Source: Atopobium sp. UBA2090
GTDB taxonomy: Bacteria; Actinomycetota; Coriobacteriia; Coriobacteriales; Atopobiaceae
Length of the DNA stretch: 5,363 bases
NCBI GenBank assembly: GCA_002331575.1
Contig: DCZG01000115.1
Location: 1-5,363, forward strand
Reading direction: 5' to 3'
Of this stretch, positions 1 to 5,176 are shown in pieces. Under the pieces are notes generated by a model. That model ran no database searches, was not told the DNA's origin, and was given only the letters and a program-made list of their open reading frames with translations. Made by a program: the position numbers and the translations under genes. Each line of letters opens with the position of its first letter. The stretch's first letter is position 1.

Positions 1-1
1 G

Positions 2-922
2 GCTGCCTCGGATTACGCGACCGGATACCGCTACGTGCTGTACCGCTATGAAGGAAGCGAACCGGTTGTCGTCTCGCGCGGCGATACGGCAGCGACCTCC
101 TTCGACTTCCTGAGCCTCATGCAGAAGAACGGCGCAGCGAAGTACTTCGTCGAGCTGAGAGCTTACAACGACGATGCGGAAAGCGCACATGACGGCTCCA
201 GCGCCCAGTACAATTACCCGCCGACCTACACCGTCCGCTTCGACGCCGCCGACGGCACGGGCTCAATGGCCGACGAGGTCATGGTTTACGGCACCGCGAA
301 GGATCTGGCCGTATGCTCCTTCTCGCGCGCGGGCTACACGTTCGCCGGCTGGGCCACGGCCAAGGGCGGCTCCATGGCCTACGCCGACGGCGCATCGGTC
401 GAGAACCTCGCCACGGCCGACGGCGCCATCGTGACGCTGTACGCGGTGTGGGTACCCTACACGCAGAAGAAAACACTCGAAAACGGCGTGGTCATCACGC
501 TCACGGGAAGCACGAAGACCATCAATCAACTTGTCGTGAAGAGGCACTCCCCAGCCTCGGACATCATCATGAACGCGCTCGGCAATCGCGTGCTCCAGAG
601 CGACTGGGACATCTACTTCACCGATGGGACCACGGAAGACTTCGGCACGCTCACGCTGACCTTCCCCGCAACGGGCGATACCGTCCAGATTTGGGAGGTC
701 CATAACGGAACGTTGACGAAGGGCGCCGACCAGCAGGTGGCCAACGGCATGGCGACCGTGACCGTGACGACGCTCTCCGAGTTCGCGGTGACTGCAGCCT
801 CCGCCTCCACCACCTCAGCGAGCATTCCGAACACGGCTGACGAGACACCCCGGGCGCTCCTTGCGTGCCTGATAATTGCTGGTGCAGCACTGGTCGGAGC
901 AGGGCGTGCAAGAAGGGAATAG
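2..922 (+). CDS. Cell-wall-anchored surface protein with InlB-like repeat, C-terminal part (5' end outside window)
   Basis: The reading frame is open from the first bases of the window, so this is the tail of a larger secreted protein; the GTG at 35 is probably just an internal Val. Counting residues from nt 35, about 1-62 resemble the end of an Fn3/Ig-like module (alternating strands, TSFDF, YFVELRAY). Residues 65-140 form one InlB B-type (Listeria-Bacteroides) repeat with YTVRFDA, GYTFAGWAT and VTLYAVW. Residues 145-255 form a beta-rich domain ending in TTLSEFAVT, a type I associate with the stretch just before sorting signals in actinobacterial adhesins. The end is IPNTADE (264-270), a hydrophobic helix (274-289) and a RARRE tail, which is the sortase-signal layout with a non-canonical IPxTA pentapeptide. 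The likely role is a surface adhesin or host-contact protein; the ligand is unknown. Confidence is high for surface anchoring and low for a specific function. Confidence 0.85.
   Translation, partial: AASDYATGYRYVLYRYEGSEPVVVSRGDTAATSFDFLSLMQKNGAAKYFVELRAYNDDAESAHDGSSAQYNYPPTYTVRFDAADGTGSMADEVMVYGTAKDLAVCSFSRAGYTFAGWATAKGGSMAYADGASVENLATADGAIVTLYAVWVPYTQKKTLENGVVITLTGSTKTINQLVVKRHSPASDIIMNALGNRVLQSDWDIYFTDGTTEDFGTLTLTFPATGDTVQIWEVHNGTLTKGADQQVANGMATVTVTTLSEFAVTAASASTTSASIPNTADETPRALLACLIIAGAALVGAGRARRE
227..454 (+). repeat. InlB B-type (Listeria-Bacteroides) protein repeat
   Basis: The translated stretch runs from YTVRFDAADG through GYTFAGWATAKGG to VTLYAVWVPY. It follows the family pattern of a first strand with a T/V-x-F core, a central GYTFxGW box, and a closing LYAxW strand. 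Only one copy lies in the window; such proteins usually carry several, so more copies may lie upstream of the left edge. Confidence 0.8.
824..919 (+). other. Sortase-type cell-wall sorting signal (IPNTA variant)
   Basis: The codons ATT CCG AAC ACG GCT give Ile-Pro-Asn-Thr-Ala. They are followed by DETPRA, about 16 hydrophobic residues (LLACLIIAGAALVGAG) and the basic end RARRE just before TAG at 920-922. This is the LPxTG architecture with Ile for Leu and Ala for Gly. It implies a sortase of relaxed or different specificity, which is not encoded in this window. Confidence 0.7.
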
Positions 923-957
923 CCCTACGCGCTGAACAAAAAGGATTTCTCCAACGG

Positions 958-987
958 ACCTCGCAGAAACTGGCTGTCCTGCGAGGT
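958..987. terminator. Stem-loop after surface-protein gene, overlapping next start codon
   Basis: ACCTCGCAG (958-966) pairs perfectly with CTGCGAGGT (979-987) across a 12-nt loop. It begins 35 nt after the surface-protein stop and its right arm runs into the GTG at 986 of the following small ORF. There is no U tract. It may be the terminator of the surface-protein gene, or a structure that hides the start region of the small ORF; the sequence does not decide between these. Confidence 0.4.
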
Positions 988-1261
988 GACCGAGCATGAG
1001 GATAGATACGCAAGACTGGCTTTGGTCTATCGCAGCATTCTGGCGATTCTCGGTGCGGTCGTGCTGATGCAGCATCTGGACATATTCCCGGAGCCCTTCA
1101 ACGTCGACTTCCTCCACTTCTTCACGAATCCCAACGGAATCGGCGCCGTCGCGCACCTGGCGGGCGCAGTGGTTTACATGCTACGCAACAAGGTAGATGC
1201 GCTCCCTGCTGGCTATTCTCACCTTGCCGCATATTTCATGTGTTACCGAACCTGCCGCTGA
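986..1261 (+). CDS. Small two-helix membrane protein, probably a truncated Pr6Pr-like remnant
   Basis: This is a 91-codon GTG-started frame. It has a charged start (TEHEDRYAR), a hydrophobic helix at about 10-30 (LALVYRSILAILGAVVLMQ), a linker, the box FFTNPNGIG at about 45-53, and a second helix at about 52-66. The YRS...LG...FTN.N arrangement resembles the first third of Pr6Pr-family integral membrane proteins, which are about 200 residues with several helices. The match is from memory and weak. GC at third positions is coding-like up to about codon 70 and then fades, and the frame ends in AYFMCYRTCR, so it looks broken off. No good Shine-Dalgarno is seen: GAGG abuts the GTG and the start lies inside a stem-loop. 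It is in the same frame as the surface gene, 63 nt behind its stop. It could be a decaying gene or a genuine short membrane peptide. Confidence 0.42.
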   Translation: MTEHEDRYARLALVYRSILAILGAVVLMQHLDIFPEPFNVDFLHFFTNPNGIGAVAHLAGAVVYMLRNKVDALPAGYSHLAAYFMCYRTCR

Positions 1262-1400
1262 GAAGCCATTTCCTGGGTTTTATATCCTTCGCCCCGTAGC
1301 ATGGATGCCGCGATGACGCCCGACGTCTGCGCGAGCGCGTCACAGAGCATTCCATCTCAGCCGAAAGACGCACGCCCACAAGCACACGGCGACCGCGACA
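1262..1400. other. Intergenic stretch without recognised gene
   Basis: This lies between the end of the small membrane ORF and the palindrome downstream of amt. I see no frame with a convincing product and no ribosome site; open frames on both strands here are short and overlap with amt-antisense reading. It may contain further decayed remains of the truncated membrane gene. No frame I translated continues that protein recognisably. Confidence 0.4.
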
Positions 1401-1434
1401 GACGAGCCCCACGCCCATGGGTGTGGGGCTCGTC
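1401..1434. terminator. Bidirectional hairpin terminator of amt (no U tract)
   Basis: GACGAGCCCCAC (1401-1412) pairs with GTGGGGCTCGTC (1423-1434). The centre is CCC-AT-GGG, with a single G/T mismatch pair at 1413/1422. The mismatch is a G-U wobble in plus-strand RNA and an A-C mismatch in the amt-strand RNA. The hairpin starts 20 nt beyond the amt stop codon, in a convergent junction. Neither side is followed by a run of T, so termination would be of the strong-hairpin type often proposed for GC-rich actinobacteria. Confidence 0.65.
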
Positions 1435-1454
1435 GCATGTCCCGGCTGAGTCTG

Positions 1455-3194
1455 TCAGGCACGCTCTTCGACATCTTGGTCGATGAGCGCCAGGAGGTCT
1501 TCCTCTCCCGTACGGACCTTGACGACCTTCTCCACGGCGTAGACGAAGATCTTGCCATCACCGATATGACCGGTGTAGAGGGCCCTCTTGGCCACGTCGA
1601 TGATCTTCTGGGCGGCGATATTGCCCACGACGATCTCGCACTTCACCTTTGGCAGGAAGCGTGCATCGACTCGGACGCCACGATACATCGCGTCTGCGCC
1701 CTTCTGGATTCCAAAGCCCGTCACCTGGGAGACGGTCATGCCCGTGATGCCGGCCTTGTTGAGTGCGCCCTTGAGTTCGTCGAGCACCGTCGCCTTGCAC
1801 ATGATCGTGATGTTGTGCATGGTGCCGGGTTTGCTGAGGTCGACATCTCCCACCACATGCACAGCTGCGGAACGCTTGGCCGGAGAGGCCCTGTCATAGT
1901 CAGGCTCACCGAGGTCGGTTCCCTCGTTTGATTCTGGCAGGTCAAGTCCGGCATAGGTCGGGTCGCTGATCGCAAAGCCCGAATAGGCGGTGGGTAGACC
2001 ATGCTCGGCATAGTCGAGGCCGTCAATCTCAATCTGCTCGGAGACGCGCAGGCCGATGGTCTTGTCGATGATCTTGAAGATGATGAACATCATCACAAGC
2101 ACGTAGCCCATGGTGGCAAGGGTGCCGAGTGCCTGAATGCCCAGCTGCGCGGGACCGAATCCATAGAACAGTCCTGATGTGGTCGAGAAGAGCCCGACCG
2201 AGAGCGTTCCCCAGATGCCGTTGACCATGTGAACGGATATGGCGCCGACAGGGTCATCGATCTTGACGATCTTGTCAAAGAACTCGACAGAGAGAACGAC
2301 GAGAAAGCCTGCAATCGTCCCGATGAGGAACGCTCCGAACGGACTGACGCAGTCGCAGGGGGCGGTGATGGCGACGAGGCCCGCGAGCGACGCGTTGAAC
2401 GTGAGGGAGACGTCGGGCTTGCCATAGCGGCACCAGGTGAAGATCATCGCGGTGACCGTTGCCATGGCCGCAGCCAGGTTGGTGTTGAAGGCGATAAGAC
2501 CGGTATTCGCGATGATGTCATCTCCGGTCATGGAGACCGTGGAGCCCGCGTTGAATCCAAACCAGCAGAACCACAGGACGAAGACACCAAGCGCCATGGA
2601 CGTCATGTTGTGACCAAGAATGGCACGAGGGTTACCGTCCTTGTCGTACTTGCCGATACGGGGGCCGAGCAGGCCGGCACCGAGACAGGCCGTGGTGCCG
2701 CCGACGCAGTGAACCGCCATCGAGCCCGCGAAGTCATGAAAGCCCATCTGGGCGAGCCAACCGCCGCCCCAAATCCAGTGACCCGTGATCGGGTAGATGA
2801 CCAGGCTGATCGCTGCGGAGTAGCAGCAATACGCCTTGAAGTTCGTTCGCTCAGCCATCGAGCCCGAGACGATCGTGGCGGCCGTCGCGCAGAAGACGGT
2901 CTCGAAGATGACATAGACCCAGAGCGGAAGCCCGCCAAAATCATAGCTTCCCAGAATGCAGGGATCCCATGCCCCAACGAGTGCGCCCGTGCCGCCGAAC
3001 ATGAGGCCGAAGCCCACAAGCCAATAGCACGGAGAACCGATGCAGAAGTCCATGAGGTTCTTCATGAGGATGTTGCCGGTGTTCTTCGCACGGGTGAGTC
3101 CAGCCTCACACAACGCGAACCCTGCCTGCATGAAGTACACCAAGAACGCCGCGATGAGCGTCCAGGTGACATCTGCCGAACTGAAGATTTCCAT
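1455..3194 (-). CDS. amt: Ammonium transporter with fused C-terminal P-II regulatory domain
   Basis: The 579-residue product joins an Amt/Mep/Rh channel (about 1-400) to a whole P-II (GlnB/GlnK) domain (about 459-570). It would import ammonium through the cytoplasmic membrane and gate itself in response to ATP/ADP and 2-oxoglutarate. Channel marks, with E. coli AmtB counterparts: F101 and F214 (Phe gate F107/F215), D154 (D160), and twin histidines H162 and H322 (H168/H318). The conserved tail GLRVSEQIEIDGLDYAEHG (382-400) is intact. A hydrophilic linker (about 401-457) leads to the P-II part, which aligns without gaps to E. coli GlnB at an offset of 458. It keeps GFGIQKG (Q39 = Q497), Y46 (Y504), FLPKV (K58 = K516), TGHIGDGKIF (B-loop) and R103 (R561). 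Position 51, the uridylylated Tyr, is Val509, and R101 is Lys559. The ATG has AAGGGGAG (3199-3206) 4 nt upstream. The gene is divergent from nhaA. Confidence 0.95.
   Translation of the reverse strand: MEIFSSADVTWTLIAAFLVYFMQAGFALCEAGLTRAKNTGNILMKNLMDFCIGSPCYWLVGFGLMFGGTGALVGAWDPCILGSYDFGGLPLWVYVIFETVFCATAATIVSGSMAERTNFKAYCCYSAAISLVIYPITGHWIWGGGWLAQMGFHDFAGSMAVHCVGGTTACLGAGLLGPRIGKYDKDGNPRAILGHNMTSMALGVFVLWFCWFGFNAGSTVSMTGDDIIANTGLIAFNTNLAAAMATVTAMIFTWCRYGKPDVSLTFNASLAGLVAITAPCDCVSPFGAFLIGTIAGFLVVLSVEFFDKIVKIDDPVGAISVHMVNGIWGTLSVGLFSTTSGLFYGFGPAQLGIQALGTLATMGYVLVMMFIIFKIIDKTIGLRVSEQIEIDGLDYAEHGLPTAYSGFAISDPTYAGLDLPESNEGTDLGEPDYDRASPAKRSAAVHVVGDVDLSKPGTMHNITIMCKATVLDELKGALNKAGITGMTVSQVTGFGIQKGADAMYRGVRVDARFLPKVKCEIVVGNIAAQKIIDVAKRALYTGHIGDGKIFVYAVEKVVKVRTGEEDLLALIDQDVEERA
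1482..1820 (-). other. Fused P-II (GlnB/GlnK-like) domain of the Amt protein
   Basis: This covers protein residues 459-571. The ferredoxin-like P-II fold is indicated by NITIMCKAT, LDELKGAL, GMTVSQVTGFG, the T-loop (about 495-513), KVKCEIVVG, the B-loop TGHIGDGKIF (541-550) and the C-loop region KVRTGEED. Family knowledge: free GlnK plugs Amt pores by inserting its T-loop Arg (R47 in E. coli), and that Arg is kept here as R505. Inference: the trimeric channel would place three tethered P-II domains together as the natural P-II trimer. Confidence 0.9.
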
Positions 3195-3198
3195 CTTT

Positions 3199-3206
3199 CT
3201 CCCCTT
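3199..3206 (-). promoter_or_regulatory. Ribosome binding site of amt
   Basis: On the minus strand this reads AAGGGGAG, then AAAG, then ATG. It supports the start at 3194. No alternative in-frame start lies between it and the first membrane helix. Confidence 0.7.
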
Positions 3207-3326
3207 CTCTTAGGCGAAGTGCCCGGAGCAGAAAACCGATTCGGGGAAGGTCCATGGCTCCTCGACCGCCTCGGTTGCGTGACACCGTGCCATAAGGACC
3301 CGCCGTTCGGACCAGACGAAATCGGA

Positions 3327-3360
3327 GTTTATGCCTTTCGAAATAAGTGTTTACGCCTTT
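3327..3360. repeat. Tandem direct repeat GTTTAYGCCTTT, 22-bp period (candidate operator)
   Basis: GTTTATGCCTTT (3327-3338) and GTTTACGCCTTT (3349-3360) differ at one base. Each is followed by a GAAA run (CGAAA, GAAAA). The 22-bp spacing is about two helical turns, so both copies would face the same side of DNA. They sit almost midway between the amt and nhaA starts. A regulator binding here could act on both genes. The identity of such a regulator is unknown. Confidence 0.45.
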
Positions 3361-3469
3361 GAAAAGTGGTTCTTTCATCCTCGAATCATTTGCCCTTCAT
3401 GGTTGAATGCGCAGAGTACCGCAACTACAGAGCCTGTTGGTACTCAAAAAGAGAGAACGCCGGGGATGC

Positions 3470-3475
3470 GAGAGG
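3470..3475 (+). promoter_or_regulatory. Probable ribosome binding site deciding the nhaA start
   Basis: GAGAGG lies 11 nt before ATG 3487. The competing ATG 3466 has only an AAAAAGAGAG purine run about 10 nt upstream, and ATG 3496 has nothing recognisable. The choice is moderate, not certain. Confidence 0.4.
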
Positions 3476-3486
3476 TCGTGAGTGCG

Positions 3487-4881
3487 ATGGCACAGATGGA
3501 GACAACCATACGGACCGAGGACATCATCGGGGAACCGGTCATCGTCCGAAGGCTCATCCGCCGGGCAACCATCGAATCCCTGACGTCAAACGGGAGCGTT
3601 GCTGCGGCCGTAATGGTGGCAGCAGCCCTTGCTGCAATCGTCGTGGCCAACACCGATGCCTACTACCCCATACATGACCTTCTCGAGACCCCCATCTGGT
3701 GCGGCATAGGAAGCATCGGCGTGAGCATTACGATCGAGGGGTTCATCAACGACTTTTTGATGGCGATCTTCTTCCTGCTCGTGGGCGTCGAGCTCAAATA
3801 CGAGCTCACGGTGGGGGTTCTCACCGAGCCACGGCAGGCGGCAGCCCCCATGCTCGCCGCCTGCGGCGGTGTCGCATGCCCGGCCCTCATCTTCTTTCTC
3901 GTCAACACGATGGGAGGGGGGCACCCAGAGGGCTGGGCGATTCCCGTTGCCACAGACATCGCGTTTGCCCTTGGGATCATGAGCCTGATGGGCGACAAGG
4001 TCGCGCCGGCCGCCAAGGTCTTCTTCTCGACGCTCGCCATCGCCGATGACGTCATCGGCATCCTCATCATCGCCTTGTTCTATGGGCAGACGCCGAGCCT
4101 TCCGTGGATTGTGCTCTCGCTTGCCATGGTCATCGTCCTTGCGGCGATCAAGCGCGCGAAGGTCTATCGAACGCGCTGGTATCTGCTCGCGGGTCTCCTC
4201 CTCTGGGCATGCATGTTCCGTTCGGGCATCCATGCGACGCTGGCCGGCGTCATCCTCGCGTTCTTCCTTCCCGATGGCAGCGAGCTCAAGCTGAGCGAGG
4301 TCATGGCCTGGCTCCATGACCAAGGAAGCGAGATGAGCAGGGTCTACCGCGACGAGGAGCACGTCCTCGGCCAGCATGACTTCACGTCAGCGGCAAGTCG
4401 TGTCGAACGCGTGATGCATCAGGTGACGCCGCCACTCCAGCGGGTCGAGAGCGCCATCAGCACCCCTGTGAACTTTCTCGTCCTGCCATTATTCGCATTT
4501 GCCAACGCCCAGCTCAGGATTATTGGAATCGATTCCTCGTCTCTCGTCTGCGACCCCGTCGCCCATGGCGTGTTCTTCGGACTCGTCCTAGGAAAGCCCA
4601 TCGGCATCGTGCTCGTCACCTGGATTCTCAGCAAGACGGGGTTCGCCGCACTTCCCGAGGGTGCCGACTGGGCGCAGATGTGCTGCGTCGGAATCTTTGG
4701 CGGCATCGGCTTCACCATGTGCATCCTCATCGCAGGGCTGTCGTTCGGCGATGGTCCCGAGCGGCTCGCGGCGAAGTGCGCGATCCTCCTCGCGAGCATG
4801 ACCGCGAGCATCCTCGGAATCCTCTTTATCACCGCCATGCAATATCTTCAAGGCAAGGTTCGCGAGAGCGAACGAACCTGA
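3487..4881 (+). CDS. nhaA: Na+/H+ antiporter NhaA
   Basis: NhaA family membrane antiporter, electrogenic Na+ (or Li+) out for H+ in, used in sodium and pH homeostasis. Numbering is from the ATG at 3487 (464 aa). Visible marks are NDFLMAIFFLLVGVELKYEL, GWAIPVATDIAFALG (D157 = E. coli D133), LAIADDVIGI (D187/D188 = the ion-binding pair D163/D164), SGIHATLAG (H249 = H225), LPLFAFANA, LGKPIGI (K370 = K300) and GIGFTMCILIAGLSF. About eleven hydrophobic segments are seen, as expected. The loop after FFLP carries roughly 40 extra residues over E. coli NhaA, rich in charge. The frame is open back to ATG 3331, but that codon lies inside the promoter repeats. ATG 3466 and ATG 3487 are better placed before the first helix. 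I prefer 3487 because GAGAGG (3470-3475) precedes it by 11 nt. Divergent from amt. Confidence 0.93.
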   Translation: MAQMETTIRTEDIIGEPVIVRRLIRRATIESLTSNGSVAAAVMVAAALAAIVVANTDAYYPIHDLLETPIWCGIGSIGVSITIEGFINDFLMAIFFLLVGVELKYELTVGVLTEPRQAAAPMLAACGGVACPALIFFLVNTMGGGHPEGWAIPVATDIAFALGIMSLMGDKVAPAAKVFFSTLAIADDVIGILIIALFYGQTPSLPWIVLSLAMVIVLAAIKRAKVYRTRWYLLAGLLLWACMFRSGIHATLAGVILAFFLPDGSELKLSEVMAWLHDQGSEMSRVYRDEEHVLGQHDFTSAASRVERVMHQVTPPLQRVESAISTPVNFLVLPLFAFANAQLRIIGIDSSSLVCDPVAHGVFFGLVLGKPIGIVLVTWILSKTGFAALPEGADWAQMCCVGIFGGIGFTMCILIAGLSFGDGPERLAAKCAILLASMTASILGILFITAMQYLQGKVRESERT

Positions 4882-4910
4882 TATGTAGATTCTCATGTCA
4901 AGAGGCAATA

Positions 4911-4944
4911 GAGGGCCAGCCCCCGAATTCGGCGGCTGGCCCTC
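4911..4944. terminator. Hairpin terminator of nhaA (no U tract)
   Basis: GAGGGCCAGCC (4911-4921) pairs perfectly with GGCTGGCCCTC (4934-4944). Inside is the palindrome CCGAATTCGG (4923-4932), flanked by a C/C mismatch. It begins 29 nt after the nhaA stop, in the convergent junction with the transposase gene. It has the same 34-bp design as the amt hairpin, again without a U run. Confidence 0.7.
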
Positions 4945-5176
4945 CTCGTCCTATGTCCACTTCCCGCCTGCCGGCCGTCTCCAGCGTGTCTGATTCGACG
5001 CACGACTGCGAGTCTGATATCCGCGTGTTGGGTAACGCATTCCGATGCTTCGGCTGGGGAGCTCCGCCGGTCTAGTGTCGCGCATGGCCGTCACCGGCCG
5101 CGCATAGGGTCGCCGCGGGTCGCCCCACGCGCCATCGAACGAGGCCCGCGGGAAGGTGGATTCCGTCCCGGCCCGC
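4945..5176. other. Intergenic region holding the presumed 3' end of the IS110-type element
   Basis: No gene is recognised. GC is about 57% at 4981-5040, then 72% at 5041-5100 and 75% at 5101-5160, so the junction between host DNA and the mobile element may lie near 5041-5100. Small structures are seen: GGCCG-TCAC-CGGCC near 5086-5099, GGGTCGCC twice at 10-bp spacing (5107-5124), and the pair GCGtGTCTGAT / GCGaGTCTGAT at 4984-4994 and 5008-5018. IS110 elements lack ordinary long terminal inverted repeats, so the boundary cannot be read off. Confidence 0.4.

Larger units (their letters stand above)
3207..3486. promoter_or_regulatory. Divergent amt / nhaA promoter region
   Basis: About 280 bp separate the amt ribosome site from the preferred nhaA start. 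The portion from about 3321 to 3420 is markedly richer in A+T than the flanking genes, as expected of a promoter core, and holds the 22-bp-period direct repeats. The half nearest amt (3211-3320) is GC-rich and probably forms the long amt 5' leader. I could not assign -35/-10 pairs with confidence on either strand. TTGAAA at 3359-3364 is a possible plus-strand -35, but no good -10 lies at the right distance. Confidence 0.55.

Noticed and set aside
1437..1931. A plus-strand open frame opposite the P-II domain
   Set aside because: It is entirely antisense to the conserved P-II coding region and has no recognisable domain or ribosome site.
3276..3293. Sigma-54-like promoter for amt (TGGCACG...GCA on the minus strand)
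   Set aside because: The GG-to-GC spacing is 11 instead of the strict 10 bp, and actinobacteria are not expected to have sigma-54.
3331..3333. The first ATG of the nhaA frame as the start codon
   Set aside because: It lies inside the promoter direct repeat, would add a 52-residue N-terminal extension unlike NhaA, and has no purine-rich ribosome site upstream.
3327..3360. GlnR or AmtR operator upstream of amt
   Set aside because: The GTAAAC...GAAAG pattern on the minus strand does not fit the GTnAC-n6 spacing of GlnR boxes, and no AmtR-like dyad is seen.
2229..3362. A 377-codon plus-strand open frame opposite amt
   Set aside because: It lies antisense to the well-supported amt gene, its product is a low-complexity run of Arg/Asp/Glu typical of GC-rich antisense frames, and no motif is recognisable.
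3358..3387. Sigma-70-type promoter for nhaA with -35 TTGAAA
   Set aside because: No acceptable -10 hexamer lies 16-18 bp downstream (CGAATC or GAATCA), so the promoter is not called.
3586..4377. A 263-codon minus-strand open frame opposite nhaA
   Set aside because: It is antisense to all the key nhaA motifs, has a charged low-complexity product, and its length is explained by GC-rich codon bias in the true gene.
4680..5075. A plus-strand frame running from inside nhaA through the hairpin
   Set aside because: It overlaps the last 200 bases of nhaA in another frame, crosses the terminator, and its composition is Arg/His/Pro-rich shadow sequence.
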